DNA from: Globodera rostochiensis
Taxonomy: Eukaryota; Nematoda; Chromadorea; Rhabditida; Heteroderidae
Assembly: GCA_018350325.1 (NCBI GenBank)
Contig: JAEVLN010000004.1
Coordinates: 2,542,001-2,606,000 of the forward strand
DNA: 64,000 nt
Reading direction: 5' to 3'
The position numbers and the translations under genes are program-made. Below the pieces are notes generated by a model, which saw nothing but the letters and a program-made list of their open reading frames with translations, was not told the origin of the DNA and did no database searches. Below, in pieces: positions 1 through 11,297 of this stretch; position 1 is the first letter of the stretch, and each line of letters begins with the position of its first letter.

Positions 1-63
1 GCATTTCATAATATGAAGCAAATGTCGATTCTTTAAGGATTAAACGACTTTCTTTTAATCGCA

Positions 64-2005
64 ATGTCCCATCGTAAATTTTCTGCTCCGCGCCACGGGT
101 CGATGGGTTTTACCCCAAAGAAGCGCGCTAAGCGCCATCGCGGGAAGGTCAAGGCATTCCCGAAGGATGACCCGAGCAAACCCATCCATTTGACTGCATT
201 CATCGCCTACAAGGCCGGCATGTCGCATATTGTGCGCGACGTGGACAAGCTTGGCTCCAAAGTGCACAAGAAGGAAGTGGTGGAGGCTGTCACCGTTCTT
301 GAGACTCCGCCCATGGTCATCGTTGGGGTGGTCGGTTACATTGAGACGCCGCGCGGGCCGCGCCCGCTCAAAACCGTTTTTGCGGAGCATTTGAGTGAGG
401 ACTGTAAGCGACGCTTCTACAAGAATTGGTTTGCCATTCGATAAAAAAATATATAAAATTGGGTGGGAAGTGTCCGTATAAATTGGTTTTGGTTTTGAGC
501 AAAAAATTTTTACTTTAATGGGGGAGACAAAGCATAGTGTTGTAAATTGCTGTTTCACTTTGTTGTAGCAAAATTTCTCCTTAAAAGGGCCAAAATGCGA
601 CGAATCAACAGACACTCCGCTGCTTTGACAGTTTTAATTGTCAAAGTATGAGTGTGCGTAAATGATGGAAATTAAATGTCTCTCCACTGTCCGGATAATA
701 ACGGCATGAGAGACATTGCTTCTTCTCCGACTCAGGTACAAGTGCAAGAAGAAGGCGTTCACAAAGTACGCCAAGAAGTGGCAGGACGAAGCGGGGCAGA
801 AGTCCATTGATACTGACCTGAACAAGATCAAGAAGTACTGTGCCTACGTGCGAGTCATTGCACATACTCAGGTTTCTGTTTGTTGTTGTCAAGAGGCATA
901 ACCAAATGAAATTGAATTACTGAGGGATAGGACAAAAAAAAAAAGTGGGTTTTAGTGGCCAATATAGTGATTTGCATTTAAAATTTTATGTAAAAGGATT
1001 ATTTGCTGCTTTTAGATGAAGTTGATGAAGCACCGCAACAAGAAGGCGCACATTATGGAGATTCAAATCAATGGAGGCACCATTGCGGAGAAGGTGGACT
1101 GGGCCCGTGAGCACTTTGAAAAACAGGTGCCCGTGGAGCAAGTCTTTGAGAAGGACGAAATGATCGACTGCATTGGCATCACCAAAGGCAAAGGGTTTAA
1201 AGGAGTGACCAGCCGATGGCACACAAAGAAGTTGCCCCGCAAAACCCACAAGGGTCTTCGCAAGGTTTGAGAATTTAAACAGTTAGAACTTATAAAAGCC
1301 CTTGATTTGAGCGGGTAGACCAATGCTTGCAAGCTGATCAATTTTCATTCAGACTTGAGCTTTTATGGTCTAATTAAAAATTTTGTTGGGAATGAACAAG
1401 TTAATCGTGAAATTGGTCGGCAAAAGGATGGAAGTGCCTGGGGGTGGATAAAGCGTTGTCTGGGTTGTGATCGATATGAATCAAATCTACTGCTGTTGTA
1501 GGTCGCTTGTATCGGTGCCTGGCATCCATCGCGTGTTTCGTTCACGGTCGCTCGCGCTGGCCAAAAGGGTTACCACCATCGGACGGAGGTGAACAAGAAA
1601 ATTTACCGCATTGGGAAGTCATGTCTGGCACCGGACGGCAAGAAGAATGGCACCACCGAGTTGGATGTTACCGATAAGACCATCAACCCGATGGTATGTT
1701 TCATTTCAATTCCCATAAAAATTCCTTTTTCACTTGTCCAACATTTTCAGGGTGGCTTTCCTCATTATGGTCTGGTCAACCAGGACTTCTTGATGATCCG
1801 TGGATGTTGCATTGGCTGTGTAAAGCGTCCAATCACACTGCGCAAGAGTTTGATCTCGCAGACAAAGCGATTCGCCTACGAGAAGATCAACCTGAAGTTC
1901 ATCGACACGAGCTCCAAGTTTGGCCACGGACGCTTCCAGACCAGTGCAGAGAAGAAGACTTTTATGGGCAAACTGAAGAAGGACTTTCTGGCGGAAACGG
2001 CTTAA
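64..2005 (+). CDS. rpl-3: 60S ribosomal protein L3 (uL3), 5 exons
   Basis: Core protein of the large ribosomal subunit, near the peptidyl-transferase centre. Exons are 64-428, 736-871, 1016-1264, 1502-1693 and 1751-2005, all with GT-AG introns, giving 398 aa, close to the usual ~400. The start is fixed by the conserved N-terminus [13 protein letters not shown]. Other family landmarks are [32 protein letters not shown], the [17 protein letters not shown] loop, GAWHP at the start of exon 4, and KFGHGRFQT near the C-terminus. The Trp codon of KNWY is split by intron 1. A possible splice acceptor, TTCTTTAAG, lies about 30 nt before the ATG and could take a spliced leader. SHQ1 follows on the same strand 216 bp downstream. 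Confidence 0.97.
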
Positions 2006-2221
2006 AATGCCTCTTTTACCAACTGTCATGTTGTTATTTGTTTTGATATAAAGAATTGTTGTGTTTTATGCTTCTTGTGGTTTGAAGAGTTTGCCAAAAA
2101 ACAGCTCCGTAAGTCACTCAAAACAAGCTGTCGCTTTTTTAAAATTTGAAAACGCCATAGAATTGAAGTGGGACAAGAACTTTGTTTAGTCGATTATTCC
2201 ATCAATTTTCTTGCACCGGTG

Positions 2222-4095
2222 ATGCTCACGCCGTTTTTCCGCGTGGCGCAGGACGAACGCTTCCTTTTGTTGAGCATCCGCGCGCGACATTGTTCGCTGC
2301 GCGACGCGGAATTGTCCTACGAGGGACGAACCTTTCTGTTCCACGCCAAGCCCTACTTTTTGCGCTTGTTTCTGCCCGCCGATGTGGTGGACGACGAGAG
2401 CGGCACGTGCGAGTACGATGCGGAAGAGGGTAAAAAGAGTTTTTGTAGGGCCAAGATTTTGCAAAGTTTAGCCACGGAGAAAGTTATTTTGAGCTGTTGG
2501 GTCGGTTTACAACAAATTTTTTAGGCGTTTTCACAGTTCGCGTGCCAAAGAAAACGCCCGGTGAACACTTTCCGCGTCTGGAGATGCTCAGTGAACTGCT
2601 TCAACCCCAAGAGCCAAACGCGCAAAGGCTTGTGGAAGAGTTGGACACCGAAGTTGGCGATGGTAATTTTTTTAAACGAAAATACCTCAAAATTTGTAGC
2701 TAGCGATTTACTTAATTTCATCAGTTGAAAACAACCCGAAATTTTTGAATCTTTATTGCAATTTAGACGATATCGACTGTTTTGCGCAACAATGCCTGAC
2801 CGAAAATGAACCGTCAACTTCGAGCAGTACATTGAAACAGTTCGGCTACGGCTTCGGGTGGCGTCGGCACGGCGTGTTGGGCCGCTTGTTGGCTGACATA
2901 GGTCAAGAACTGCCAGTGGATTTAGACGACCCGGACGGAACTCCAATCGATGACCGATTGGGCCGACTTCACGCCTTCGACACCGACCATTTTCGTGCCC
3001 AGCATTATTTGTGCGCATTTTTGTAACAAATGTTTTTTTAAATTCTAACAATTTTATTTCGACATTTTTAACAAAATTAATAGAAAGAGAACAAACTTTT
3101 TCTTCAGGGCAGACTTGCATGAACCCGACCTGTCCCAAGTCGAAGCAATGGCATTTGATCCATTCCAAAACGGACACTTCGAGCTCAGCGAGCAAGACCT
3201 GGACGATTTGAAGGATTTGCCACGGCGAAAATTGCCAAACTTCCCGCGAGAAACGACAGAACAAATTGCTCGCTCGTTGATCGACATTTTGTTCGGTTTT
3301 CTGTACGACTTCAGAACTACGCTGGTGGGGGGTCGACTTTGACTTATAAAATTGAAAAAGCCATGCGCTTTGCTAAATGCTTTCTTCGAGTAATTTGATT
3401 TGTATATTTTCATTGTGTCAGGGTGAGCACAGTGTCGAGACGGGGTGGACCATCTCCAGACTTTGCCCGTCGCTGACCTTTCTGCTCCGTTGGCCCTCCA
3501 CGCGGGAGGCCGTCCGTTGCGTCGTTCGCCATTCGTTGGTGCTGCCGCTGTACCGCAATTGGGCACTTGCGTTGCGTGTGTGCCGCGATGTGTGCGAAGT
3601 GTTCAAAATTGGTTGGTGGGATGGACGTACTGAACAAATTTGGGGGAAGCATTTTTTTAAGGGGTTAATTCTGGGAGTCCAGCAATGTTTCTGTCCATGT
3701 TCTTTCTTCACAATTTTGCTGAGTGCTTTTTTACTTTTTGCACACAGGTCCGGTGGCTGTTTTGCACTGTTTGCTCACCGTGCGTCGTTTATTCAACCGG
3801 GGCGACGAGTTTCGCTACCTGTTCAACCAATTGTTCATGGACGAGTTGTGCCTTTGGGTGCAGGCGGTGCCCGAGGGAATTGTTCAAAAACTGGGCGAGG
3901 AGTTGAAGGTGTATAACAACAGTTAAATTCAACTTTTTGACATTTTAATTGACACCATTGAGTATTTAGACCGAGTTGGACAAGCTCACGAAGGCCGACA
4001 TAACGGAGCTGGATTTGGACACAATTGAGGTGGAGGCCAAGTTGGCCTTGCTTAAACCCTTAGATTCCGATGATGAGGAAGAAGAAACAAAGTGA
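2222..4095 (+). CDS. SHQ1: SHQ1, H/ACA snoRNP assembly chaperone, 7 exons
   Basis: Chaperone that holds dyskerin/Cbf5 during early assembly of H/ACA ribonucleoproteins. Exons 2222-2429, 2525-2662, 2767-3010, 3108-3324, 3422-3611, 3748-3908 and 3970-4095 give 427 aa; their sum is divisible by three. The N-terminal CS-like domain shows MLTPFFRV, YEGRTFLFHAKPYFLRL and DAEEG-VFTVRVPKKTPGEHF. The SHQ1-specific helical domain shows GYGFGWRRHGVLGRL, FDTDHFRAQHYL-ADL, ARSLIDILFGFLYDFRTT, and YR(N)WALALRVCRDV. It ends in an acidic tail, SDDEEEETK. The start of exon 3 is the least certain join, because an acceptor about 40 bp earlier (TTTCATCAG) is also in frame. An acceptor-like TTTGTTTAG ends at 2189, 32 nt before the ATG, which suits trans-splicing downstream of rpl-3. 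Confidence 0.93.
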
Positions 4096-4410
4096 CCGAT
4101 CGAAGAATGAATGCCGCCTTTTTGCATTTTTATTATATTATATTATTTTATTTTCAGATAAATTAATTTGTTGAAATGTGCCATTTGTGACCAAAATCGG
4201 AAGGACATTATTTTTGTTCAAAAAATACAATTTCAAATCGAGTTTTAATAGGATTGGTTTTTGGGATTCGGGTCTAATAGTTCGACTGATCACTTTTATT
4301 CGTGGAAGAGCTTTCAAAGGGTGCAGTTTGTGAATGTCTTAAATAATTCTGATTTATGGACGAGAATTTGTCTGCTCCATCTTCGCCGTTTGTCTTTGGC
4401 AGTCAGCACA

Positions 4411-6309
4411 TCAGATGCGGCGAGTGCGGAGACTGCTTCCGGCGGTGGCACCGCCACGATGAAGCGCGGCGCCGTCACGCCCCGGGCATTTGCTTAACAA
4501 GTCGTGGAATTTTTTGTAAACAAAAAACATTTAGAAATTGGACACCGAATGTCGGGTCCTTTCACGCATAGTCCACATTAGAGTAGGTCAAGACCGGGAC
4601 CGTAAAAGTCGGGATCGGGACAAATACAAAAAAGCCGTCCGTCACCCACCAGTACTCCGCGTCTCGACCCGGCTGTCCGTTTGATCCCGCGCCGCCGTTT
4701 TCGCCCTCCGCCCCCGGCGTGCCCGCGGGGCCTGGCGCTCCCGGCATGCCGGACGCGCCCTGTCTACCCGGCGGTGCCACGTTTCCGGCCTCTCCGATTG
4801 GACCTTCGACACCCTAAACAATTTTTTTGCAAAAATTGAGTGGGCCAAATATATTGTTAATTCAAGACCATATTTCCGGGCATTCCACGAGGTCCTTTCA
4901 GTCCGTTTTCCTTCTTCTGGTCCTCACCCTTTTCACCGGGCGTTCCGGCAGCGCCAGACAAACCTTCAAAATTGGAGAAAATTTATTTGCAACGGAATTA
5001 GAAATGTTTGGTTGGTTTCTATTAGAGAAAAAGGAGTTGAGGACCGATCGAGAATACGATCGAGAAGCTCGAAAAAATCTCGTCGAGATTTTCCGAGATT
5101 ACGATCGAGAATCTCGATCGGTCCTTTTTCTAGTTTCTATGCCATTTTATTCTTTACCGTACCCAAGGCGCCCTCGCCGCCAGTTTCGCCTGGGAATCCG
5201 GGCACTCCGTCCTGTAGAATAATGCAAAAATTATTAAAAGTTTTTAAATATTTTATTCAAAAAATTCGGCTTTAACTCCACGTACTCGTCCGGGCACTCC
5301 CGGCTGTCCGGAAGGGCCACGCATGCCGCGAATGCCCGGTTTGCCTGCCTCTCCGGGTGTGCCCTGCGGGCCTTGTGGACAATTCTGAACAATTTTTGAG
5401 ATTTATTTAATTGAATTATTTAATGTCTAACAGTGCAGCCTTTGAAGGGAGAACTGTGACTGTCTTCAGCAGAAAAGCCTGGAACGCCTTCCTTGCCCGG
5501 AACGCCTGAGGGGTTAATTGGACTTTGGTCCCGAACAGCTTCCCCCCGGGGTACCTGGAAGTCCTGGCGGTCCCGCTCGTCCGGGTTGGCCTTGGGTTCC
5601 GGCTGGACAATTGTTGGTCGGATTGCAATCTATTAGTTTTTAAACCAATTATTCAAATTCATTTTTCCCCCGTTTTGCGATTACAAATCTGAGAGAATGA
5701 TGAATAATTTTACTTTTTAAACATTTGTCTTTTCAATTATTTAGATAATTTATTTTTTTAATATTATTAAATATAATTGATTCTCTCACTGCAAACGCTG
5801 CCAACAGTCAACGGCCCGGAAGCGACATGGACGGGCCCGGCAACAACGGCAGGGCTTGGCTGTTGCAGCGGTGGTTGGACGCCTGAGGCTCCGTAACCGC
5901 CGTAGGCGTTGGCAGGGATCAAAAAAAGGAGAAAAGAAAGAATCTGATCGCGTGATTTGATCTAAGCCTAATATTTTTTCTTTGTCATTGCTTTTGCCGC
6001 AAAGTTTTCAGCGTGGAAATGATTGTTTGGGAGTGTTTTGCTCACCTGGCGGCGTGCCCGGTTTGACGGAGTGCCGGCGCCCATCGCCAGCAAATCTTTC
6101 CACAGGTCGTCCGCGTCCAGCTTGAACTGGTCCATCTGCAAATATGGAAATTTGAGTGCATGTCGAGCCCGAACATTGTCCACCTCGGAGTCCAATTCCA
6201 GCCAAATTTGTTGAAGATCATGCTGTACAATGACCAAACCTGCCAGACAAAGCAGCACTGTCGTGCCGGACAGTGTGACGGCGCCGATGGTGGCAATGTG
6301 CACGGACAT
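4411..6309 (-). CDS. Cuticle collagen, gene A
   Basis: Secreted structural collagen of the nematode cuticle. Exon 1 (6309-6175) encodes MSVHIATIGAVTLSGTTVLLC, the membrane-spanning nematode cuticle collagen N-terminal domain. Exon 2 (6135-6046) encodes MDQFKLDADDLWKDLLAMGAG ending in NRARRQ, a furin-type RxxR processing site (homology box A). Gly-X-Y blocks follow, interrupted as usual by Cys pairs (NCPAG near 5600, NCPQG near 5370, SHSSPFKGC near 5440). The gene closes with GRDAEYC-KCPGRDG, split by an intron between 4650 and 4492, and stops at 4411. A splice acceptor, TTTCCCCTCAG, sits 3 nt before the ATG. A later block, 5633-5430, needs a 48-nt intron that restores Gly-X-Y phase. The acceptor of intron 2 lacks AG (see findings). 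Exons in the middle are approximate. An identical layout in gene B suggests tandem duplication. Confidence 0.88.
5023..5132. repeat. Imperfect palindrome in a collagen intron
   Basis: The left arm runs from AGAGAAAAAGGA to GGACCGATCGAGAAT, and the right arm from ATCTCGATCGGTCC to TTTTTCTAG. Between them are further alternating CGATCGAGA and TCTCGTCGAGA units, so the whole stretch can fold back on itself. It lies inside an intron of collagen gene A. It may be a MITE remnant; no target-site duplication was identified. Confidence 0.7.
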
Positions 6310-7196
6310 TCTCTGAGGGGAAAGCAAATATTTGTAATTAATTTCCCCATTAAAATAGCGCCTTAATTGGTGCAAAAATGAATTAAAAAATGTCCAATTT
6401 CCCTCGAGGGGCCTTAATTAAATACCCGACGTGTCACTGGACACGGATTCCGCAACAACGGACGGTCATGTTTTGCTGTTTGATTTATTCGATTAATCCA
6501 GCCGCTTAATCATGCGCACGGGGGCGTGGGCTTATCGCGTTAATAATCAGCCGGCTTCTGCTGGAGGGGGGGGGGGCTGAACTCTTTTGAGGGCAACCGA
6601 TGGAATGTCGCCTCGGGCGGGCATCGACCCCCCCCCCCCCCCTCCCCACAACTTGATCTGCTTGCTGTCTGATGTCTGAGCTGATCAAATGTGACCATTT
6701 TTCTCCCGTCCTTTTTAAACAAAAAATTTTATAGAAAAAATGACTCCTTTATCGGTTGGTTATGTTTTGAAAATTTGGTTTAAACGAAACTGAGTCAATT
6801 TGTTGTCTCCGAAAAATTACATGAAACCATTTTTCAACAGATTTTGATTCTATTCATCGGGGCTGATCAAAAAACTGTGTCTGATCACCCGACCTGTCAT
6901 TTGGCGTCTGATCACCACCCGCAATTATAATTGGATAAGCAAAACCAAAAAAGTGTGTCCCTTTGGCCCCGTCCTAATTTGGTTCCGGTGAAAAGCGTGT
7001 CACGCCCAATAATCGTCGGTCCATCCCGTCACTTATCAACAAGCAAATCTGATCAAATCAAAGCCGACAACTCTTCGGAAGTCGATTTGCGTGAAGCAAA
7101 GCCAAAAAGCGACGAATAAATGGAAAATTCAGTGATCGTCGAAAGACCACGGAAGATTGCATTGTATGGTGGGCAATTTAAAAACGATTTTGGAGG
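6310..7196. other. Intergenic; likely upstream region of collagen A
   Basis: No gene is supported here. It holds a G run near 6566-6576 and a C run near 6629-6642, and several TGATCA motifs (for example near 6680, 6864, 6910 and 7050). The short open frames lack family features. The region upstream of the collagen start probably carries its promoter, but I could not identify specific elements. Confidence 0.5.
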
Positions 7197-7282
7197 TACC
7201 GTATATACTCTTGTAATCCCCCATGGGAAATTATTTTTCAACCTACTCAGAGGATGGGGGATTACAAAGAGTATATACGGTA
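7197..7282. repeat. Short near-perfect hairpin, MITE-like
   Basis: The left arm, 7197-7224, begins TACCGTATATACTC. The right arm, 7254-7282, ends GAGTATATACGGTA. They are reverse complements over 28-29 nt, with a single-base indel (CTCTTG against CTCTTTG), around a 29-nt loop. It lies between the two collagen genes, outside any coding region. No target-site duplication is obvious. Confidence 0.85.
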
Positions 7283-7823
7283 TTGATCGGATCGATTGTT
7301 TATTTGACTTTTAATGGTTACTGTTTTTATTCCAAAATTGTAAGGTTCTTTCGTTTTCCAAAACCTTTTTTGTTTACTTTTTATTGGCACATTTTCACGA
7401 GCAATTGGCACTTCCCGCCGATTTTTGTTGTGATTGTCCGATCGTTTTGGCACGATCAGTCATAAATTAGTCATTAGGAAAGCAAATTAAACAAAATTTA
7501 TATCATTTAGAAGCTCTCCATCAATCGAAAGCTAACCGATTCGGCTTTCCACAAAAGTTATAGCTTAAAACTTGTGAAATCGCGCCATTTTGGCGCGAGG
7601 GTCTTTAACAGAAGTTAACAAACGTTTAAATCATCGAGACGAGCTCTTTTCTATTAAAGAAATAAACAGACAGACACAGAAATAAAACATTTTTATGCCA
7701 TTTTTATTTATTCTCTTTTTAAAATTGCTAAACTTTTCTTTGTTTGATTTTTGTTAGGCTCTTCGAAAGTTGTCCCATCGTTCGCTTCTTCGTCCGTTGC
7801 CGCCGGCGTGGACGAATTGGTCA

Positions 7824-9667
7824 TCATTTGCGGCTGTTGTGGGGGTATCGGCCGCCAGCGCTGCCGCCAGCTTCAGAATAAATTTTAAAAATTCAAAAAA
7901 AAACCCAAAAAATTTGTTGTAATACCCGCGCGACCAGGAACGGCTCCGCCACCACCAGCGCCGTGTCCGTACCGGTTTGGGCATTGGCTAAAGTGCCAAT
8001 GGGAAAATGTAAAAGCGTTTAAAAATGGAAAAAGGAAAGGCATTTTTACCAATATGCCGCGTCTCTGCCCGTCCTTCCGAGAGGGCCCTCGCGTCCCTCC
8101 TCGCCCTCGTTGCCGGGCGCGCCCTGGTAGCCGGGCGTGCCCATGGGTCCGCGTGCGCCGACTGCCCCGGGCGGTCCGACGCCGCCGGAGTCGCCGCTTA
8201 CTCCCTCAGGGCCCTTAAACTTTTAAGTTAAACTTACAAATTAGCTTTAAATCAATCCGTCCGTTGTGGTAATGAAAAGGGTTTTTAAAGGCTTTTGGTG
8301 TCCAAATCCGGCATTTCCTCCCCCGCCCCCCCCCCCCTCCGATTGGACCTGCTCCCCGTGCGCTCCTTTTGGCCCCTTCCGTCCGATTTGCTTCTCCTCG
8401 TCCTTCCCCTTGTAGCCGGGCGGGCCCGCGCGTCCATCCAGCCCATTCTCGCCCGACGGTCCCTGCTCGCCGGGCAATCCAGGCACTGATCAAAGGGATA
8501 AAGTAAAAGCATATCCACGAGAAACAAAAATAAATAAACCTCCGTCACGTCCGGGTTGGCCAGGGTTTCCCTTCGGGCCGCGCCTAAACACGGAATAATA
8601 TTTGTTTGTTCAATCCATCGACAGTTTGTTCCTCACATTCCACGAATGCCGGGACGTCCAGCGCTGCCGGGCGTACCGGTGGGTCCGGCTGGACAATTCT
8701 AAATATAACGGGGAAATGTGGCCTAGAATCCATTTATCCCCTCATTTTTAAACACTTACGAAGCAGCCCTTGAGGGGCGCGTTGTGTGAGTCTTCGGCCG
8801 CACGACCCGGAATGCCCTCTTTGCCGGGGATGCCGGGCAGACCGGGGAGTCCGGAATCGCCGGGTGGACCGGCAGGCCCAGCAGGACAGACGTTGTGCTT
8901 TTTGCATTCTAAAAAGTTAATGTCTTCGAGTTCAAGCAGTCCAGGAACCGGAGAAGGAATAAGAGATTCCAAAACTCGACATAATTTAAATTTGGCAAAA
9001 GGATGTCGGAGACGATTTGGCAATTATAATTTGAGTCAGCAGGATTAAAAGAAATTCCTACTGCATCCGGGCCCGGAGCCTGGGGGAATGACGAAGCCGG
9101 GCGGTGTCCCGCTGCTGGGGCCGTTCGGTGACTGTCCCGGCGTGGGCAGCAGCGCATTGGTGCCGAGCGGGGACAGCACACTGCCGCCAGGCGGCACTCC
9201 AGCAATTCCTTGTGGCGGCAATGGCACTCCTTGTGACGGCAATGGCACTCCCTGTGGTGGCACTGGTGGTACTCCTTGAGGTTGCACACCGGCGGGTGAC
9301 GGTTGCACTTGCGGTCCGGAAGCCTTTTGGGGTCAACGGCGGTTTTCTGAGAATATTATGCGTCGCGATCGCACCTGTATGTCTCCGTACGCCTCGCGGC
9401 GTGCCCGATTTGACGGAGTGCCGGCACCCATCGCCAGCATATCCTTCCACAGGTCGTCCGCTTGCAGTTTGAATTGGTCCATCTGAGCGTGGGATGTTCG
9501 ATTTGGTGGGGTCAACCAACTACTGCTCGATCTACAACAACCTCCATGTCCAGCTCGTTCCAGATGGCCTGGATGTCACTGTAGATGGACGCAATGCCAA
9601 ACAGGCATATCAACAGGGTGAAGCCGGACAGTGCAATTGCACCAACCGTCGCTTTATTCACCGACAT
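7824..9667 (-). CDS. Cuticle collagen, gene B
   Basis: Second cuticle collagen, same architecture as gene A. Exon 1 (9667-9542) encodes MSVNKATVGAIALSGFTLLIC and exon 2 (9482-9375) encodes MDQFKLQADDLWKDMLAMGAG with the NRARRE processing site. Exon 3, from about 9328, starts ASGPQVQPSP. It has a Pro-rich non-helical part with repeated GVPLPPQ-like units and ends GSGPGC. Gly-X-Y exons follow at about 8900-8763, 8697-8640, 8585-8543, 8486-8330 and 8215-8055, with Cys pairs NVCPAG, APLKGC and NCPAG. The last helical exon ends GRDAAYC-QCPNRYGHG, then a Gly-rich tail reaching a TGA at 7824-7826. An alternative frame would run to 7756. CCACAG lies directly before the ATG, so the start may be a trans-splice site or the second exon of a longer gene. 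Confidence 0.87.
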
Positions 9668-11297
9668 CTGTGGCCTGGTGGGGAAGTGATCAGAGCGATC
9701 AAAAGCAAACGATAAAGGTAAACAACTAATTCTATGTTTGATCCAAAAGATTCTTTGCTCGGAAAAGCATTGGGTGCCCACCTTATATATTGGGAAACAA
9801 AAGTGATGCCGGCCGGCCGGCCCTCGCCGCATAACCCAACCCCCAAATTTCCTGCTCGGAAACGTCGCCCCCCCCCCCGGCGCTTCTCCCTAATCCCCCC
9901 AAGGGACAAAGCCGGATCTGTGCGTCGTCACATCCCATGCTTTTTCGGGAAGTTTCGGCGGCGGTGGCGGCGGCGTTCATACGGACGGACAGCAACAAAT
10001 CCCCAATAAATCTCTGCCAATCGCTTTTGTCTGTGCGTGTGTTTTATTTAAATCATTCATCAATTGAACTGATCGGACATTATTCATTCATTCATCGTTT
10101 ATGGCGTCGGCTTCCGACAATTTGTTGCGATCGGTCGGCTTGGGCTGAATTGATCACTCAAAAAGGCTCTTTGATGACCAGTTTTTGGTGCTGTTTTATG
10201 TAAAAGAAATAAAAAAGTGCCGCCGCCGGTGGACGCGCGCAACAAACAACCGACCGATCGCAAGTGATCGGCGCCGCGTATTTGGATGGTAGCGACTGAT
10301 CAAAACATTTTTTACCCAATAAAATCACTGTGACAATTGCACAAATTGATTGATTGATTAATTTGGGGTATTTTGTCATAAATATTTCATAATTTTGTTG
10401 TGCCATTTCCAAATTAATTTGTCTAAAAAATTCGTCGATTGGGGCAAAGCATTTTTAAACGTCCATTTTGAAGGTCGAATGCTCTTTTTTTTGATAAGAG
10501 ACTAAAGATTGGAAAAAGTGTGTCAAAGAAAAACCTCAAAAGGCTAACGTAATAAAGTGATCGGAATGTATGCGAAGTGTCGAGGCCATCAATCACTTAA
10601 ATTTTGTTCCATCGTAACTTTGAAGAATGCAATTTTTTGGTTTGAAAAGAACGGCACTAACAGATCAGTTAAGAAATTAAGCTAAAATTGTTTGGCTTCT
10701 TTTAGCGATCAGTGATCAGAGAGCTTTTACAGCCCTTTAAAATAGTGCCAGAAATGCTTGGCCACATAACTCAACCGCCTCTGTCACGGGATCATAATAC
10801 CCAATGAAAGCAAACTGATTAGGTTCAAAGGTCGATGTAAAGCAAAATTTATTGAAACGAATTTATGTTACTAAGAAAAAAAAGAAGTGCAGAGAAAGAG
10901 AGAGAGTCGGTCAGACACTCACTGATCGCACGGACATTGAGTGATTCAGCACACCGATCACCGACCGCCCGACCGACCGATCAAATGCTGACCACCATCA
11001 AAATAAAGTGAAGGCGTCGGTTTGTTGACGATCGGTCGGAGGGCAAGAGACTGATCACTTTAATCAATGTCAACAAAATAAGTCATGCCACACATCCTCT
11101 CCACTCTCTGATCGCTTTTAGACAATTAATGACTCCGAAATTTTGTTTTACGATTGGCCGAATTTTCTTTTTCAAAATTATTTCGAAATTTATTTTACTT
11201 AATTGGTAAATAAATGATTAACCGCTTATTTCTCTTTTTTAGGGACAAAAAGTTTTGTTTTTTAATTTTTTTAAAATATTTTTGCCACTCTCGCGCA
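9668..11297. other. Intergenic region between collagen B and the Ras-like gene
   Basis: No supportable gene. There is a C run near 9868-9877, many GATC/TGATCA motifs (10133-10300 and 10900-11060), and a purine-rich GAGAGAGA stretch near 10890. This is the shared upstream region of two divergent genes, so promoters for both are expected here, but no element was recognised. Confidence 0.5.
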
